Shown here: piece after piece, positions 35,276-44,390 of the stretch
Layout of the letters: each line of letters begins with the position of its first letter
How positions within the stretch are numbered: the first letter of the stretch is position 1
Assembly: GCF_900112315.1 (NCBI RefSeq)
Contig: NZ_FOLL01000018.1
Location: forward strand, 1-64,000
Length of the DNA: 64,000 bases
Direction of reading: 5' to 3'
DNA from: Parapedobacter composti
GTDB lineage: Bacteria > Bacteroidota > Bacteroidia > Sphingobacteriales > Sphingobacteriaceae
The notes under the pieces: model-generated
What the model was told of the DNA's origin: nothing
Databases searched by the model: none
Seen by the model: the letters and a program-made list of their open reading frames with translations, nothing else
Made by a program: the position numbers and the translations under genes

Positions 35276-36910
35276 ATGATTATGAAAAGAGAATGGTGTA
35301 GTCTTTTGCTTATTTTCTGCTTTTATAACGGATGTTGGGCGCAATTCTCCCTGAGTCGGGGCGGGGTTGCTCGGCTGGACAGCGTATTGAGAAGGGATAT
35401 GGGTAAGCCGGGAGTTGTGCTGGCAATATCATCGGGCAATGAATTGATTTACGAGAAGGCCATGGGATTGGCCAGTCTGGAATGGAATACACCCATGACT
35501 TCAGACGCTGTGTTCGAAGCAGGCTCGGTATCCAAGCAGTTTACCGCTGCCACGGTACTCAAACTAATAGAACAAAAGCGCCTTTCGCTCGACGATGATG
35601 TGCGGAAATACGTTCCGGAGTTGCCGGACTACGGCGAAGAAATAACCATCCGGCATCTGCTTACGATGACCAGCGGATTGCGGGATTGGAGGAATATCAC
35701 CTATTTAATGGGAAAGGCTACGTTTGCCTGTGCTTATAGCCAGTCAGACGCGCTAGAGATTATCTGCAGGCAGCGGGAATTGAATTTTGCGCCGGGCACC
35801 AAATATTCCTATTCCAACTCCAATTATGATCTCCTAAGCATCATCGTATACCGGATCACCAAGGAGCCGTTCGTGAAGTTTTCAACCCGTGAAGTGCTTG
35901 ACCCGGTGGGCTTCATGCATGCAAAGTGGAGGGACAATGCGCTGGAAGTTGTCACCAAAAAGGTAGATTCCTATCGCTTCAGCGAAGCAGCGAACCGGTA
36001 TTTTACGCAAGATCTGTTGGAGCGGACGCACGGTGCGGCTGGTATGTTGGTGACCGCCGCCGACCTCATCAAGTGGAGCAATCACTGGGCATCCGGAAAA
36101 TTCGGGGAAACCTTGGGAAAATTGCGGGAAACGAGGGGACGACTCATCGATGGGAGTGAAATTGCTTATGCCTACGGAGGGGTGCGGGTGACGAATCTTG
36201 GCCGGCTACGGGAGGTCACGCACAGTGGTTTGGTGGCCGGTTACAGGGCTTGGCTGGCTTACTATCCGGAAGCAGAGGTGTCCGTTGCCTGCCTTACCAA
36301 TGATCGATCGTTCGAGATAGCGAAAGTGCGCAATATCATCGGTGAACTGTTAACCGGAGAAAGGTTGGCGGAGCCAAAATCCCTCGTGGCCATGTCGCCC
36401 TCCCAATTGGCTGATCTACGGGGTATCTATAAAGGGGTCGATCACTTTCAGTGCTTCGAAATCAAGACCGATGGCGCGGTGGCTGTTATAGGTAAAGACA
36501 CATTGGGCGCCATTGCGAAAGACACGTTGGTGTCCGGACATACAACCTATATCCTTAAGCCGGAAGGTACAATCGCGGTACATGCTGCTGATGAAGTGCG
36601 TGAATATAAAAAGGTGAATGCGTACAACCCCACTGAAAAGGATCTGAAAGCGTTGGAAGGGCGCTACGTGAATGACGAACTCTCCTTGGATCTCGAGTTG
36701 AAGGTTAAAGACGGCAAACTTGTTGCGTACCGGAAAGCGCACGACAGCATGACGCTTAACCCCACTTATGAAGACGGCCATGAAGCAGGATTTTATACGC
36801 TTTCAAACGGGTTGCGGGCACTTTTCGCGTTCACCCGAAGTAGGGATGGCCATATGGGACTTACCGTAAGCATTCCGAGAGCAGAACATTTTTCGTTTAC
36901 CAAACATTAA
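35276..36910 (+). CDS. Exported S12-type serine hydrolase with C-terminal beta-domain (S12c)
   Basis: 544 aa from ATG 35276; ATG 35282 is equally possible and would leave a short leader. Signal peptide ends near CWAQ. S12 motifs: SVSK at 84-87, YSNSNYDLL (YxN) and THSGLVAGYR (HSG). The last ~150 residues form a beta-rich DUF3471-like domain. It differs more from the other four serine hydrolases than they do among themselves in pairs, so it is not part of the duplicated unit. It opens the operon that carries the collagen-like lipoprotein and SusC-SusD. Confidence 0.83.
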   Translation: MIMKREWCSLLLIFCFYNGCWAQFSLSRGGVARLDSVLRRDMGKPGVVLAISSGNELIYEKAMGLASLEWNTPMTSDAVFEAGSVSKQFTAATVLKLIEQKRLSLDDDVRKYVPELPDYGEEITIRHLLTMTSGLRDWRNITYLMGKATFACAYSQSDALEIICRQRELNFAPGTKYSYSNSNYDLLSIIVYRITKEPFVKFSTREVLDPVGFMHAKWRDNALEVVTKKVDSYRFSEAANRYFTQDLLERTHGAAGMLVTAADLIKWSNHWASGKFGETLGKLRETRGRLIDGSEIAYAYGGVRVTNLGRLREVTHSGLVAGYRAWLAYYPEAEVSVACLTNDRSFEIAKVRNIIGELLTGERLAEPKSLVAMSPSQLADLRGIYKGVDHFQCFEIKTDGAVAVIGKDTLGAIAKDTLVSGHTTYILKPEGTIAVHAADEVREYKKVNAYNPTEKDLKALEGRYVNDELSLDLELKVKDGKLVAYRKAHDSMTLNPTYEDGHEAGFYTLSNGLRALFAFTRSRDGHMGLTVSIPRAEHFSFTKH

Positions 36911-36921
36911 TCAAAATCAAT

Positions 36922-37476
36922 ATGAAAAAGACCGTTACCTTAATCTTGAATGCAGCGCTGTGCTGCCTGACGATGTTCCACTTGTCTTCATGTGAAAAAG
37001 AGGGGCCTATGGGGCCGGCAGGACCTATCGGTGAAACAGGCCCGCAGGGCGAACAGGGGCCACAGGGAGAGAAAGGAGACACCGGTGGGTTTAGTCCCAA
37101 AGTTTACAACTACGAGAACTTTACGGTTCCCGAAGGAGCCTCGGCTTCAAATTACGTGCAGTTGGAAGACCTGTCAAAAGAGGGCTTTGAAAGCAGTGTA
37201 ATACTGATTTACGCTGCGCGTGGTATCAATTGGATACACCTGCCGGGACCGAGTGTGGGAACGCCGAGGAGAACCTATCGCGTATTCTACACCTTTCCTG
37301 AAAATGAAACGCAGACAAGGCTGTACATTGCAAGGGTAGACGGCGGGACGGCAGCCGAAACCTTTGAAAAATTGAGGATTGTGGTCGTACCAGTGCAAGA
37401 AATCGGGGGGCTTCAGGCCAGCGGCATAAATCTGAAGGATTACACAACAGTAAGCCATGTGCTGAATTTGAATTGA
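36922..37476 (+). CDS. Lipoprotein with collagen-like Gly-X-Y repeat
   Basis: 184 aa. Lipobox LSSC, lipid Cys at residue 24. Directly after the anchor, residues 28-54 are nine uninterrupted Gly-X-Y triplets (GPM GPA GPI GET GPQ GEQ GPQ GEK GDT). A ~125-residue globular domain with no family I recognise follows. Gly-X-Y repeats can form a trimeric triple-helical stalk, so the protein may be a trimeric surface lipoprotein presenting its C-terminal domain. It sits 11 bp after S12c and 23 bp before SusC, so it is part of the uptake operon and may be a surface binding component (inference). Confidence 0.8.
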   Translation: MKKTVTLILNAALCCLTMFHLSSCEKEGPMGPAGPIGETGPQGEQGPQGEKGDTGGFSPKVYNYENFTVPEGASASNYVQLEDLSKEGFESSVILIYAARGINWIHLPGPSVGTPRRTYRVFYTFPENETQTRLYIARVDGGTAAETFEKLRIVVVPVQEIGGLQASGINLKDYTTVSHVLNLN

Positions 37477-37499
37477 ACTTAGAGAACAGTATCAGATTA

Positions 37500-40400
37500 A
37501 TGAGACATACGCCAACCAAAATGATTAAAGATAATATAAATAAGGTGTTAATTTCGGCCATCCTGCTGCTTTCGATTGGCGTCCATGTTGCAAATGGAAC
37601 AATTTCAGCGGTACAGCAGTTTACTGCACGTGGGCGGGTCGTTGATGCAAAGGACGGCTCACCGCTGTCGGGGGTGTCGATTGCCGTTAAAGGGGGAAGC
37701 CGTACGACGGTTAGCGACCGACAGGGCAACTTTGCTATTGAAGTACCTACGAACAGATCAGTACTGGTGTTTACCTTTGTTGGTTATGCGCTTCAAGAAT
37801 ACACGTTGGCCGGGGAACTAGCGAATCTCACCGTGTATATGGAACCCATGGTTACGGCGATAGACGAGGTGGAAATTTCCGTGCCTTATGGTACGGAAAC
37901 CAAAGCATCAATTACGGGTTCTGCCGTCGTTATCAAGGGTGAACAACTGGCTGATCGGCCGCGGAGCACTTTTCAAACTTCTTTACAGGGTAATGTACCT
38001 GGACTCCAGGTAATGGAATCTACCGGGCAACCCGGAGCGGCCCCCACGGTTAGGCTGAGGGGGCTTACCTCGTTTTCCGGAACGGTTACGCCGCTTTATG
38101 TCATAGATGGAGTGCCTATGCTCACCCAGGGGGTTGCGGGACTGGCTTTCTCATCCAATAGCGGTGCAGGCATCAATCCAAATGATATTGAGGATATTAC
38201 TGTGCTGAAAGACGGCTCGGCATCTTCCATCTACGGCTCCCAAGGGGCGAACGGCGTTATCCTCATAACTACCAAAAGTGGAAAGGCCGGGAAGACCCGC
38301 ATTAATATGTCTGCAAATTATGGCCAGAACCGCATGGCTTTTGGCGACCGCGCCAAACCCCTGAACACCGCGGAAATGACGCAGTTACTGATTGAGGGGG
38401 TTATCAATAGTAACATTAACCCGACCTTGGAAGCCATTACGACCCCCGAAGCGGCTTACCTGTACTTGGTTCAGAATGGTCTTAACCCGGATGTTGATAC
38501 GGACTGGACGGACGTCATCACCCAAATCGGGCAATATTCGCAGTACAATGTTTCTGCATCGGGCGGCAATGACAAAACCAACTTCTTTGTTTCGGGCGGA
38601 TACTATAAGCAGGATGCCGTAACCAAGGGGCAGGGCTACGACCGGAAGACAGGCCGGTTGAATATCAACCACAAGGCCAATGACAAATTATCGTTTAACG
38701 GTCGAATCGCATTAACAGCCCAGCATTTGAATACCGTGCCGGGGGCCGGTACCGGCCAGAACCCGGTGAGAAGCCTGTATCGGTTTGTACCCTGGCTGTC
38801 TCCCCTGGATGAAAATGGCGAGTATAATTCTCAAATCACCTATAATCCATTGGTTGTGCAGAACGAGAATAGATACGAAACCCATATTTATCAAGCTATC
38901 GGCAATGTGGGGGCTGCTTATCAGTTTACGGATTATTTGACGTATGAAGGGAAGGCTGGTATTGATTTCCATTATTCCGATGATTACCGGTATTGGAGTC
39001 CAATCTGGCCGGATGGCCGGGGGGTAAACGGACGTGGCATGGAATATAATAGGTTGTGGAATAACTGGACGGTAAATAATATCCTACGATACAAGGATGA
39101 CTTCGGCGACTTCGGTATCACAGCGACTTTGGGTCAGGAGGCTGCAAAACGCAACTTGAAGAGTGTCAGTACGCAAGCTCAGAACTTCGTGGCTGAAGAT
39201 CTGTATACCCTGGCAAATACATCAGAGCCTTACATTGCCTGGAGCTCCCGGTCGCATGCGACGTTGGCTTCTTATTTCCTGAATACCAGTTTTAACTATC
39301 AGCAGAAGTACTATTTGAATGTTACCGGACGCCGTGATGGCTCGTCACGTTTCGGTAAACAGGTGAGATGGGCCAACTTCTGGTCGCTTGGCGCGTCATG
39401 GAATGTACACCGGGAAAGCTTTATGGAGAACTTAGATTTCGTCAACCAGCTGAAATTCCGGATCAGTTACGGTACCAGTGGTAACATGTTGGGCGAATAT
39501 TACGGAGCTTTGGGTTTTTACTCAACCAACCAGAACTATATGGGCCAACCGGGCTTTGCCATCGGACAGATAGAGAGCGGGTTGCTTCAATGGGAGCTGA
39601 ACAGGCCCCTGGATATTGGGCTGGAGTTTTCCGTGTTGAATAACCGGTTGAGCGGAACCTTCGATTGGTATACCCGGCAAACATCGCGGCTGATTCAGGA
39701 TATGCCGGTGTCGCATACCAATGGCGTAACGCAATTGAACTTCAATGTGGGAGGTATGAAAAACTACGGTGTGGAAATCAGCTTGAGTTCACATAACGTC
39801 GTCGGCGAAAACGGGAGCTTTGATTGGCGTACGGATTTCAACATCACTACGCTCAACAATAAAATAACGGCTATCCAGGATGGCCGGCGTTATGAAGGCC
39901 GTTATGTGCGCGAAGTTGGGGGAGATTATTACCAATTCCGGATGCGGGGTTATGCAGGGGTCGAACGTACTACGGGACAGGCCTTGTGGTTTACGGACAG
40001 TACACGGACGGCCACAACCACAGAATTCAATCAGGCAGGCATCTTCAAGCAGGAAGGAAAGAGTGCTTTGGCTGATTTTTATGGGGGTTTTACCAATACG
40101 TTTTCCTACAGGGGTTTTTCACTTTCTGCCTTGATTTACTTCAACTGGGGCAATTTCGTTTATGACCCTTGGGGGCCATACACGCACTCAGACGGTTCGG
40201 CGATGCTGGGCGAAGCAGCGCTGATGAGCCGGATGGTGTATCGCCACCGCTGGCGGCAGCCGGGTGATGATGCCGAGTATCCCAAGATTGTATACGGAGG
40301 AAACCAATCGGGCCAAAACGACTATCATTCCACCCGGTTTCTTTACGATGGTAGTTACATTCGATTGCGTGATGTAACGCTATCCTATTCGCTCCCCGTA

Positions 40401-40580
40401 CAGCGCCTGCGCCTGCCTTTTGCCAGCGCCAGTATTTATTTCCGGGCAAACAACCTCTACACCTGGGTCAAGGATGATTTGCTGCCCTACGACCCTGAGG
40501 TAGGCTACGGTGGCCAGTATGACCAGAACTTGCCCATCGCCAAACAGTATGCCTTGGGTATCGATATTTCGTTTAGGTAA
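37500..40580 (+). CDS. SusC/RagA-family receptor of the D-peptide locus
   Basis: 1026 aa from ATG 37500; ATG 37521 gives a tighter signal peptide (KVLISAILLLSIG). CarboxypepD-reg-like domain (ARGRVVDAKDGSPLSGVSIAVKG), then DEVEISVPYGTETK in place of the usual VVVGYG, plug motifs LYVIDGVPM and VLKDGSASSIYGSQGANGVI, and a barrel ending ALGIDISF. Its SusD follows 15 bp later. No glycosidase is encoded in this locus; the flanking enzymes are peptidase-like, so the imported ligand is more likely a peptide or peptidoglycan fragment than a plain glycan (inference; RagAB shows that SusCD-type pairs can import peptides). Confidence 0.93.
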   Translation: MRHTPTKMIKDNINKVLISAILLLSIGVHVANGTISAVQQFTARGRVVDAKDGSPLSGVSIAVKGGSRTTVSDRQGNFAIEVPTNRSVLVFTFVGYALQEYTLAGELANLTVYMEPMVTAIDEVEISVPYGTETKASITGSAVVIKGEQLADRPRSTFQTSLQGNVPGLQVMESTGQPGAAPTVRLRGLTSFSGTVTPLYVIDGVPMLTQGVAGLAFSSNSGAGINPNDIEDITVLKDGSASSIYGSQGANGVILITTKSGKAGKTRINMSANYGQNRMAFGDRAKPLNTAEMTQLLIEGVINSNINPTLEAITTPEAAYLYLVQNGLNPDVDTDWTDVITQIGQYSQYNVSASGGNDKTNFFVSGGYYKQDAVTKGQGYDRKTGRLNINHKANDKLSFNGRIALTAQHLNTVPGAGTGQNPVRSLYRFVPWLSPLDENGEYNSQITYNPLVVQNENRYETHIYQAIGNVGAAYQFTDYLTYEGKAGIDFHYSDDYRYWSPIWPDGRGVNGRGMEYNRLWNNWTVNNILRYKDDFGDFGITATLGQEAAKRNLKSVSTQAQNFVAEDLYTLANTSEPYIAWSSRSHATLASYFLNTSFNYQQKYYLNVTGRRDGSSRFGKQVRWANFWSLGASWNVHRESFMENLDFVNQLKFRISYGTSGNMLGEYYGALGFYSTNQNYMGQPGFAIGQIESGLLQWELNRPLDIGLEFSVLNNRLSGTFDWYTRQTSRLIQDMPVSHTNGVTQLNFNVGGMKNYGVEISLSSHNVVGENGSFDWRTDFNITTLNNKITAIQDGRRYEGRYVREVGGDYYQFRMRGYAGVERTTGQALWFTDSTRTATTTEFNQAGIFKQEGKSALADFYGGFTNTFSYRGFSLSALIYFNWGNFVYDPWGPYTHSDGSAMLGEAALMSRMVYRHRWRQPGDDAEYPKIVYGGNQSGQNDYHSTRFLYDGSYIRLRDVTLSYSLPVQRLRLPFASASIYFRANNLYTWVKDDLLPYDPEVGYGGQYDQNLPIAKQYALGIDISFR

Positions 40581-40595
40581 TTTATTTAATTTGAA

Positions 40596-42047
40596 ATGGA
40601 AACAAAGATTCAGTATATGGTAAAGCTCCGTAGGTTGGCCGGCATGTTCCTCATGGTTTCGGCACTATGTTCGGGGTGCAGCGAGGGCTTCCTGGATGAA
40701 ACCAACCCCCAGTCCGTCGGTTTCGATCACATCAAGGATTTGAAGTCACTCACAGCGGCAACCACCGGGGTGTACAACAGCTTTAACAACAGTAACTATT
40801 ATGGGCGTACATTTGTCGTTTCGCCTGAATTGTTCGGCGACAACTCGTTCATCAGTATACGCAATGGCGGGAGATACCTCGGGCATGACCGGTTTACCGT
40901 CACCAATGGTGATGGTTATGTTACAGGGGCTTGGACGCAGATGAACCGTGTGGTTGCCAATGCAAATCTGGCCATTCAGGCAGGAAACCAACTGACTTTC
41001 CCGGAGGGACAGCGGGCAGCGGCCAACCAAATCATGGGCGAATTATATGCCTGCCGGGCACTGGCGTGGTTTGATATGGTCCGTTATTTCGCCCAGCCGT
41101 ACAATTACACCGAAGATGCTTCGCATCTGGGAATACCGTTGGTCACTGAACCGCCGGGGGTAATCATCTCACCATCGAGGGGCACAGTGGCAGAGGCTTA
41201 CACGCATATCGTGGCTGATTTATTGCGCGCCGAGGAGCTTTTGGGCAGCGCGAAGAAAAATGGCTATTTCAATAAAGCTGGCGCGCAGGCATTGCTGGCC
41301 AAGGTTTACCTGTACATGGAAGATTGGGAAAATGCCGAGATTTATGCGACGAAGGTGATTGAAGAAAGTGCAGGCTATACGTTGCTGTCCAATGCAGATT
41401 ATGTGGCCAGTTGGGGGCAAAAATTCAGTGTTGAGTCTATCCTCGAAATCGGTATGCTGCCAACGGACAACAACGGCGCCAACAGTATAGGTTACCTGTC
41501 TGAACAAGGCGGATACGGAGAATGGTTGGCAACGAAGGAACTTTACGATACTTATTCGCAAACGGATATCCGTCGTAACCTCATCGTGCCAGGCTCACGG
41601 GAAAATGCCGAATCCGAAGCATACTTTATTAAAAAATACCCGTTGGGGGCTTCATCACGTGACGATAACATAAAAGTGCTTCGCCTATCGGAGGTATACC
41701 TCATCCGCGCGGAAGCCAGGGCAGAGCTAAGCAAAACGCAGCCAGATAAAGCGGCAGGTGCCTTAAGTGATCTGAATGCGATCGTAGGCCGTGCCGACCC
41801 TGAAGCAAGCGTGTCGGGCTTGCAGGGGGACGCGTTGGTTGAACGGATTATTTTGGAACGCCGGAAGGAACTGGCTTTTGAAGGCAACCGGTTATTTGAC
41901 ATAAACCGTAAAAAGATGTCTTTAGTGCATATACAGACGAATCAAATCCGGACATTCGAATATCCTAACAACCGGTTTATCATGCCGATTCCGTATGCGG
42001 AACGGAATGCTAATCCGAATATTCAGCCAAATCCTGGCTGGAATTAA
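40596..42047 (+). CDS. SusD/RagB-family outer-membrane lipoprotein of the D-peptide locus
   Basis: 483 aa, shorter than the two SusD proteins of the glycan locus (596-606). Lipobox LCSGC; the lipid Cys is near residue 28. RagB/SusD signatures: ELYACRALAWFDMVRYFAQPY, LRLSEVYLIRAEARAEL and ERRKELAFEGNRLFDINR. The compact size resembles the RagB branch, whose known member binds peptides. It should form the lid of the preceding SusC. Confidence 0.94.
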   Translation: METKIQYMVKLRRLAGMFLMVSALCSGCSEGFLDETNPQSVGFDHIKDLKSLTAATTGVYNSFNNSNYYGRTFVVSPELFGDNSFISIRNGGRYLGHDRFTVTNGDGYVTGAWTQMNRVVANANLAIQAGNQLTFPEGQRAAANQIMGELYACRALAWFDMVRYFAQPYNYTEDASHLGIPLVTEPPGVIISPSRGTVAEAYTHIVADLLRAEELLGSAKKNGYFNKAGAQALLAKVYLYMEDWENAEIYATKVIEESAGYTLLSNADYVASWGQKFSVESILEIGMLPTDNNGANSIGYLSEQGGYGEWLATKELYDTYSQTDIRRNLIVPGSRENAESEAYFIKKYPLGASSRDDNIKVLRLSEVYLIRAEARAELSKTQPDKAAGALSDLNAIVGRADPEASVSGLQGDALVERIILERRKELAFEGNRLFDINRKKMSLVHIQTNQIRTFEYPNNRFIMPIPYAERNANPNIQPNPGWN

Positions 42048-42105
42048 TCGGTGGAATGTTTAGGAATTAGAATGGATGGAACGTAAACTTATAAATTATT
42101 CTATT

Positions 42106-43311
42106 ATGAATAGCGTTATGAAGAGGCATTTCGGCCATTTTTTTCACGCCGGTATTTGGATGCTCGCGTTGGCATTGGTGTTCACCTCCTGTAGCAAGCA
42201 GGATCTACAGCCGGATTTGCCTGACCTCCCGGAACCGGGTAGTAACCATGAATTTAGCCTTGCGCTGGTTGACGATCCCATCGTCGATTTCATGGCCCGC
42301 TACAACGTGCCTGGGGCGTCCGTCGCCATCAGTAGGAACGGGAAGCTGGTGTACGCAAAGGGTTACGGGTGGGCCGACCGGGAATCGGCTACGCCCGTGG
42401 ATACTTCAAGCCTATTCAGAATCGCCAGCCTGTCCAAGTTTGTCACATCCGTAGGTATCATGACATTGATTGATAAAGGGCAACTGAATATGAACGACAA
42501 GGTGTTCGGCCCGGGCTCCATTCTGGGCGACGAATATGGCGGCGCCCCTTATCCTCAATATATCACCGATATCACGTTACGGAATGTTCTTCAGCATGAG
42601 ATAGGCGGGTGGAACAACTCCAGCGGCGATCCCGCTTTCCAGCAGCCCGGTTTGAATGCCCGGGAGCTCATCGCATGGACAATAAGAAACCGACCGCTAA
42701 CCGCAGCCCCGGGCACGAAACTGGACTACTCGAATTTAGGGTATATCCTCCTAGGGCGTATCATCGAAAAGGTGAGCGGCAAGCCGTATGTAGAATACAT
42801 CCGGCAGGAAATATTTGACAAAGTGGGGATTAAAAATATGCAGATTGCCGGCGGAACGCTGGCAGAACGGAAACCCAATGAAGTAAAGTACTATGGCCAG
42901 CATGGGCAGAACCCGTATGGATACGCCGCCGGAGTTGTTCCCCGGCTCGAGGCCTGTGGAGGGTGGATAGCGTCGGCAATCGATTACCTGCGGATGGTTG
43001 TGCATGTCGATGGGCTACCGTCCCCGTCCGATATATTGAGCCCGGCAACCATCGAAGTCATGTCAACACCTTCACCTAATTCTGTCTACGCCTGCGGTAT
43101 ACGCATCAGTGCGGTCAACAAGAACTGGTGGCATGGCGGAGGACTTGCCGGAACCCGCACCTGGATGGTGAAGGCGTCCAATGGTTTCGCCTGGACGATT
43201 TTTTTCAACACCCGCAATACATCAGACGGATTTGATAATGCAGTGAATGAATTGGTCTGGCCTGCAGTGAACAACGCATCCACCAACTGGCCTGATATAG
43301 ACATGTTTTGA
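42106..43311 (+). CDS. S12-type serine hydrolase lipoprotein (S12a paralogue)
   Basis: 401 aa from ATG 42106; other in-frame ATGs lie at 42076 and 42118. Lipobox FTSC, lipid Cys at 29 from this start. Active site: SLSK at 108-111, YSNLGY and WWHGGG (HGG in place of HSG). Sequence blocks VPGASVAISR, LVYAKGYGWAD, SILGDEYGGAPYPQYI and GGWNNSSGDPAF correspond one to one with the exported enzyme at 31084, marking them as duplicates. Here the copy has gained a lipid anchor. Follows SusD by 58 bp. Confidence 0.86.
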   Translation: MNSVMKRHFGHFFHAGIWMLALALVFTSCSKQDLQPDLPDLPEPGSNHEFSLALVDDPIVDFMARYNVPGASVAISRNGKLVYAKGYGWADRESATPVDTSSLFRIASLSKFVTSVGIMTLIDKGQLNMNDKVFGPGSILGDEYGGAPYPQYITDITLRNVLQHEIGGWNNSSGDPAFQQPGLNARELIAWTIRNRPLTAAPGTKLDYSNLGYILLGRIIEKVSGKPYVEYIRQEIFDKVGIKNMQIAGGTLAERKPNEVKYYGQHGQNPYGYAAGVVPRLEACGGWIASAIDYLRMVVHVDGLPSPSDILSPATIEVMSTPSPNSVYACGIRISAVNKNWWHGGGLAGTRTWMVKASNGFAWTIFFNTRNTSDGFDNAVNELVWPAVNNASTNWPDIDMF

Positions 43312-43378
43312 TTTGAGGCAGCAAGGGTGTAGGTTTTACATTCGTCGGCACGCCGCCGTTCCGGAGCACAAAACAGGT

Positions 43379-44320
43379 ATGATCGTAATCGCCGAACAGC
43401 AAATAAGGGAAATACTTAATCATCGGTCGCTTATCGATGCATTGGCAACAGGGTTCAGGGAACGGTATGAACAGCCCGATCGCCATCATCATTTTTATCG
43501 GCCAGCTGGAAGTTCCGAAAACACACTGCTCTTGATGCCGGCATGGAACGATACTTATATAGGGGTTAAGCAAGTGGTTTCTGCTCCCGGAAATGGGGCA
43601 AAAGGTATACCCACCATCCATGGTTTATACAGCTTAATGGATGCGCGCACAGGTCAGCTGATGGCGGTGATGGATGCCGGCCGTTTGACGGCCATACGTA
43701 CAGCGTGTGCTTCAGCATTGGCAGCCCGTTACCTGGCCCCGGCACACCCAACAACCCTGCTTGTGATAGGAGGGGGTAAAGTGGCCAGCGAGTTGATACC
43801 CGCGCATCTGGCCGTGAGGGATTATCAAAAGGTGCTGGTGTGGACACGCCGTAAGGAGGCTTTTGACACGTTTAAACGCGGGCTGTTACCATTGTCCGTG
43901 CCCGTAATCTGGGAGCGGCACTTGGAGGAAGCCGTCAGAAAGGCGGATGTTATTTCATGTGCTACGCTTTCCGAAGTGCCGCTGGTTAAAGGAGCGTGGC
44001 TTCGGGCCGGTCAACACCTGGATTTGATAGGCTCATTCAAGATGGGGATGCGCGAGGCGGACAACCTTGCTGTCAGCAAAAGCAGCATCTTTGTTGACTC
44101 AAGGTACGGGGCGTTGAACGAGTCCGGCGAACTGGGAATCCCGGCCCGTGAAGGTGTGATCGGCCAACGGGATATTTTAGCGGATATAAAGGAATTGTGC
44201 AGGGAAGAACACGATGGGCGGACAACTCCGGAAGAAATCACCCTGTTTAAGTCTGTCGGCTTAGCTATCGAAGATTTGGTGGCTGCGTCATTGGTATACA
44301 AATCGGTATCGTCTCGCTAA
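43379..44320 (+). CDS. Ornithine cyclodeaminase / mu-crystallin family enzyme
   Basis: 313 aa from ATG 43379; the longer frame needs a TTG start and adds an unlikely tail. No signal peptide, so cytosolic. Family motifs: GVKQVVSAPGNGAKGIPTIHG, SLMDARTGQLMAVMDAGRLTAIRTACASALAARYLA, the Rossmann glycine motif LLVIGGGKVASEL and DLIGSFKMGMREAD. Members include ornithine cyclodeaminase, delta1-pyrroline-2-carboxylate/piperideine-2-carboxylate reductases and alanine or lysine dehydrogenase-like enzymes, all acting on amino or imino acids. Between a serine hydrolase and a dipeptidase fusion, it probably handles an amino acid released from the imported peptide; the substrate is open. Confidence 0.87.
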   Translation: MIVIAEQQIREILNHRSLIDALATGFRERYEQPDRHHHFYRPAGSSENTLLLMPAWNDTYIGVKQVVSAPGNGAKGIPTIHGLYSLMDARTGQLMAVMDAGRLTAIRTACASALAARYLAPAHPTTLLVIGGGKVASELIPAHLAVRDYQKVLVWTRRKEAFDTFKRGLLPLSVPVIWERHLEEAVRKADVISCATLSEVPLVKGAWLRAGQHLDLIGSFKMGMREADNLAVSKSSIFVDSRYGALNESGELGIPAREGVIGQRDILADIKELCREEHDGRTTPEEITLFKSVGLAIEDLVAASLVYKSVSSR

Positions 44321-44363
44321 TGATCCAACTGGTCCGGATAGTTGGATACGTTTGACGTTTGTT

Positions 44364-44371
44364 TAACTTTG
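44364..44371 (+). promoter_or_regulatory. Candidate -7 box before the dipeptidase fusion
   Basis: TAACTTTG, 19 bp before ATG 44391, identical to the -7 boxes at 31038 and 35262. Unlike those, no GTAAYRGGTGGG box is present 13 bp upstream, so this would be a separately controlled or internal promoter. Confidence 0.45.
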
Positions 44372-44390
44372 GATATTGAAAACCTTTCGA

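Noticed and set aside
37003-37083. Short-period DNA repeat resembling a small repeat array
   Set aside because: It is the coding sequence of Gly-X-Y triplets in the collagen-like lipoprotein; there are no CRISPR-type repeats and spacers anywhere in the window.
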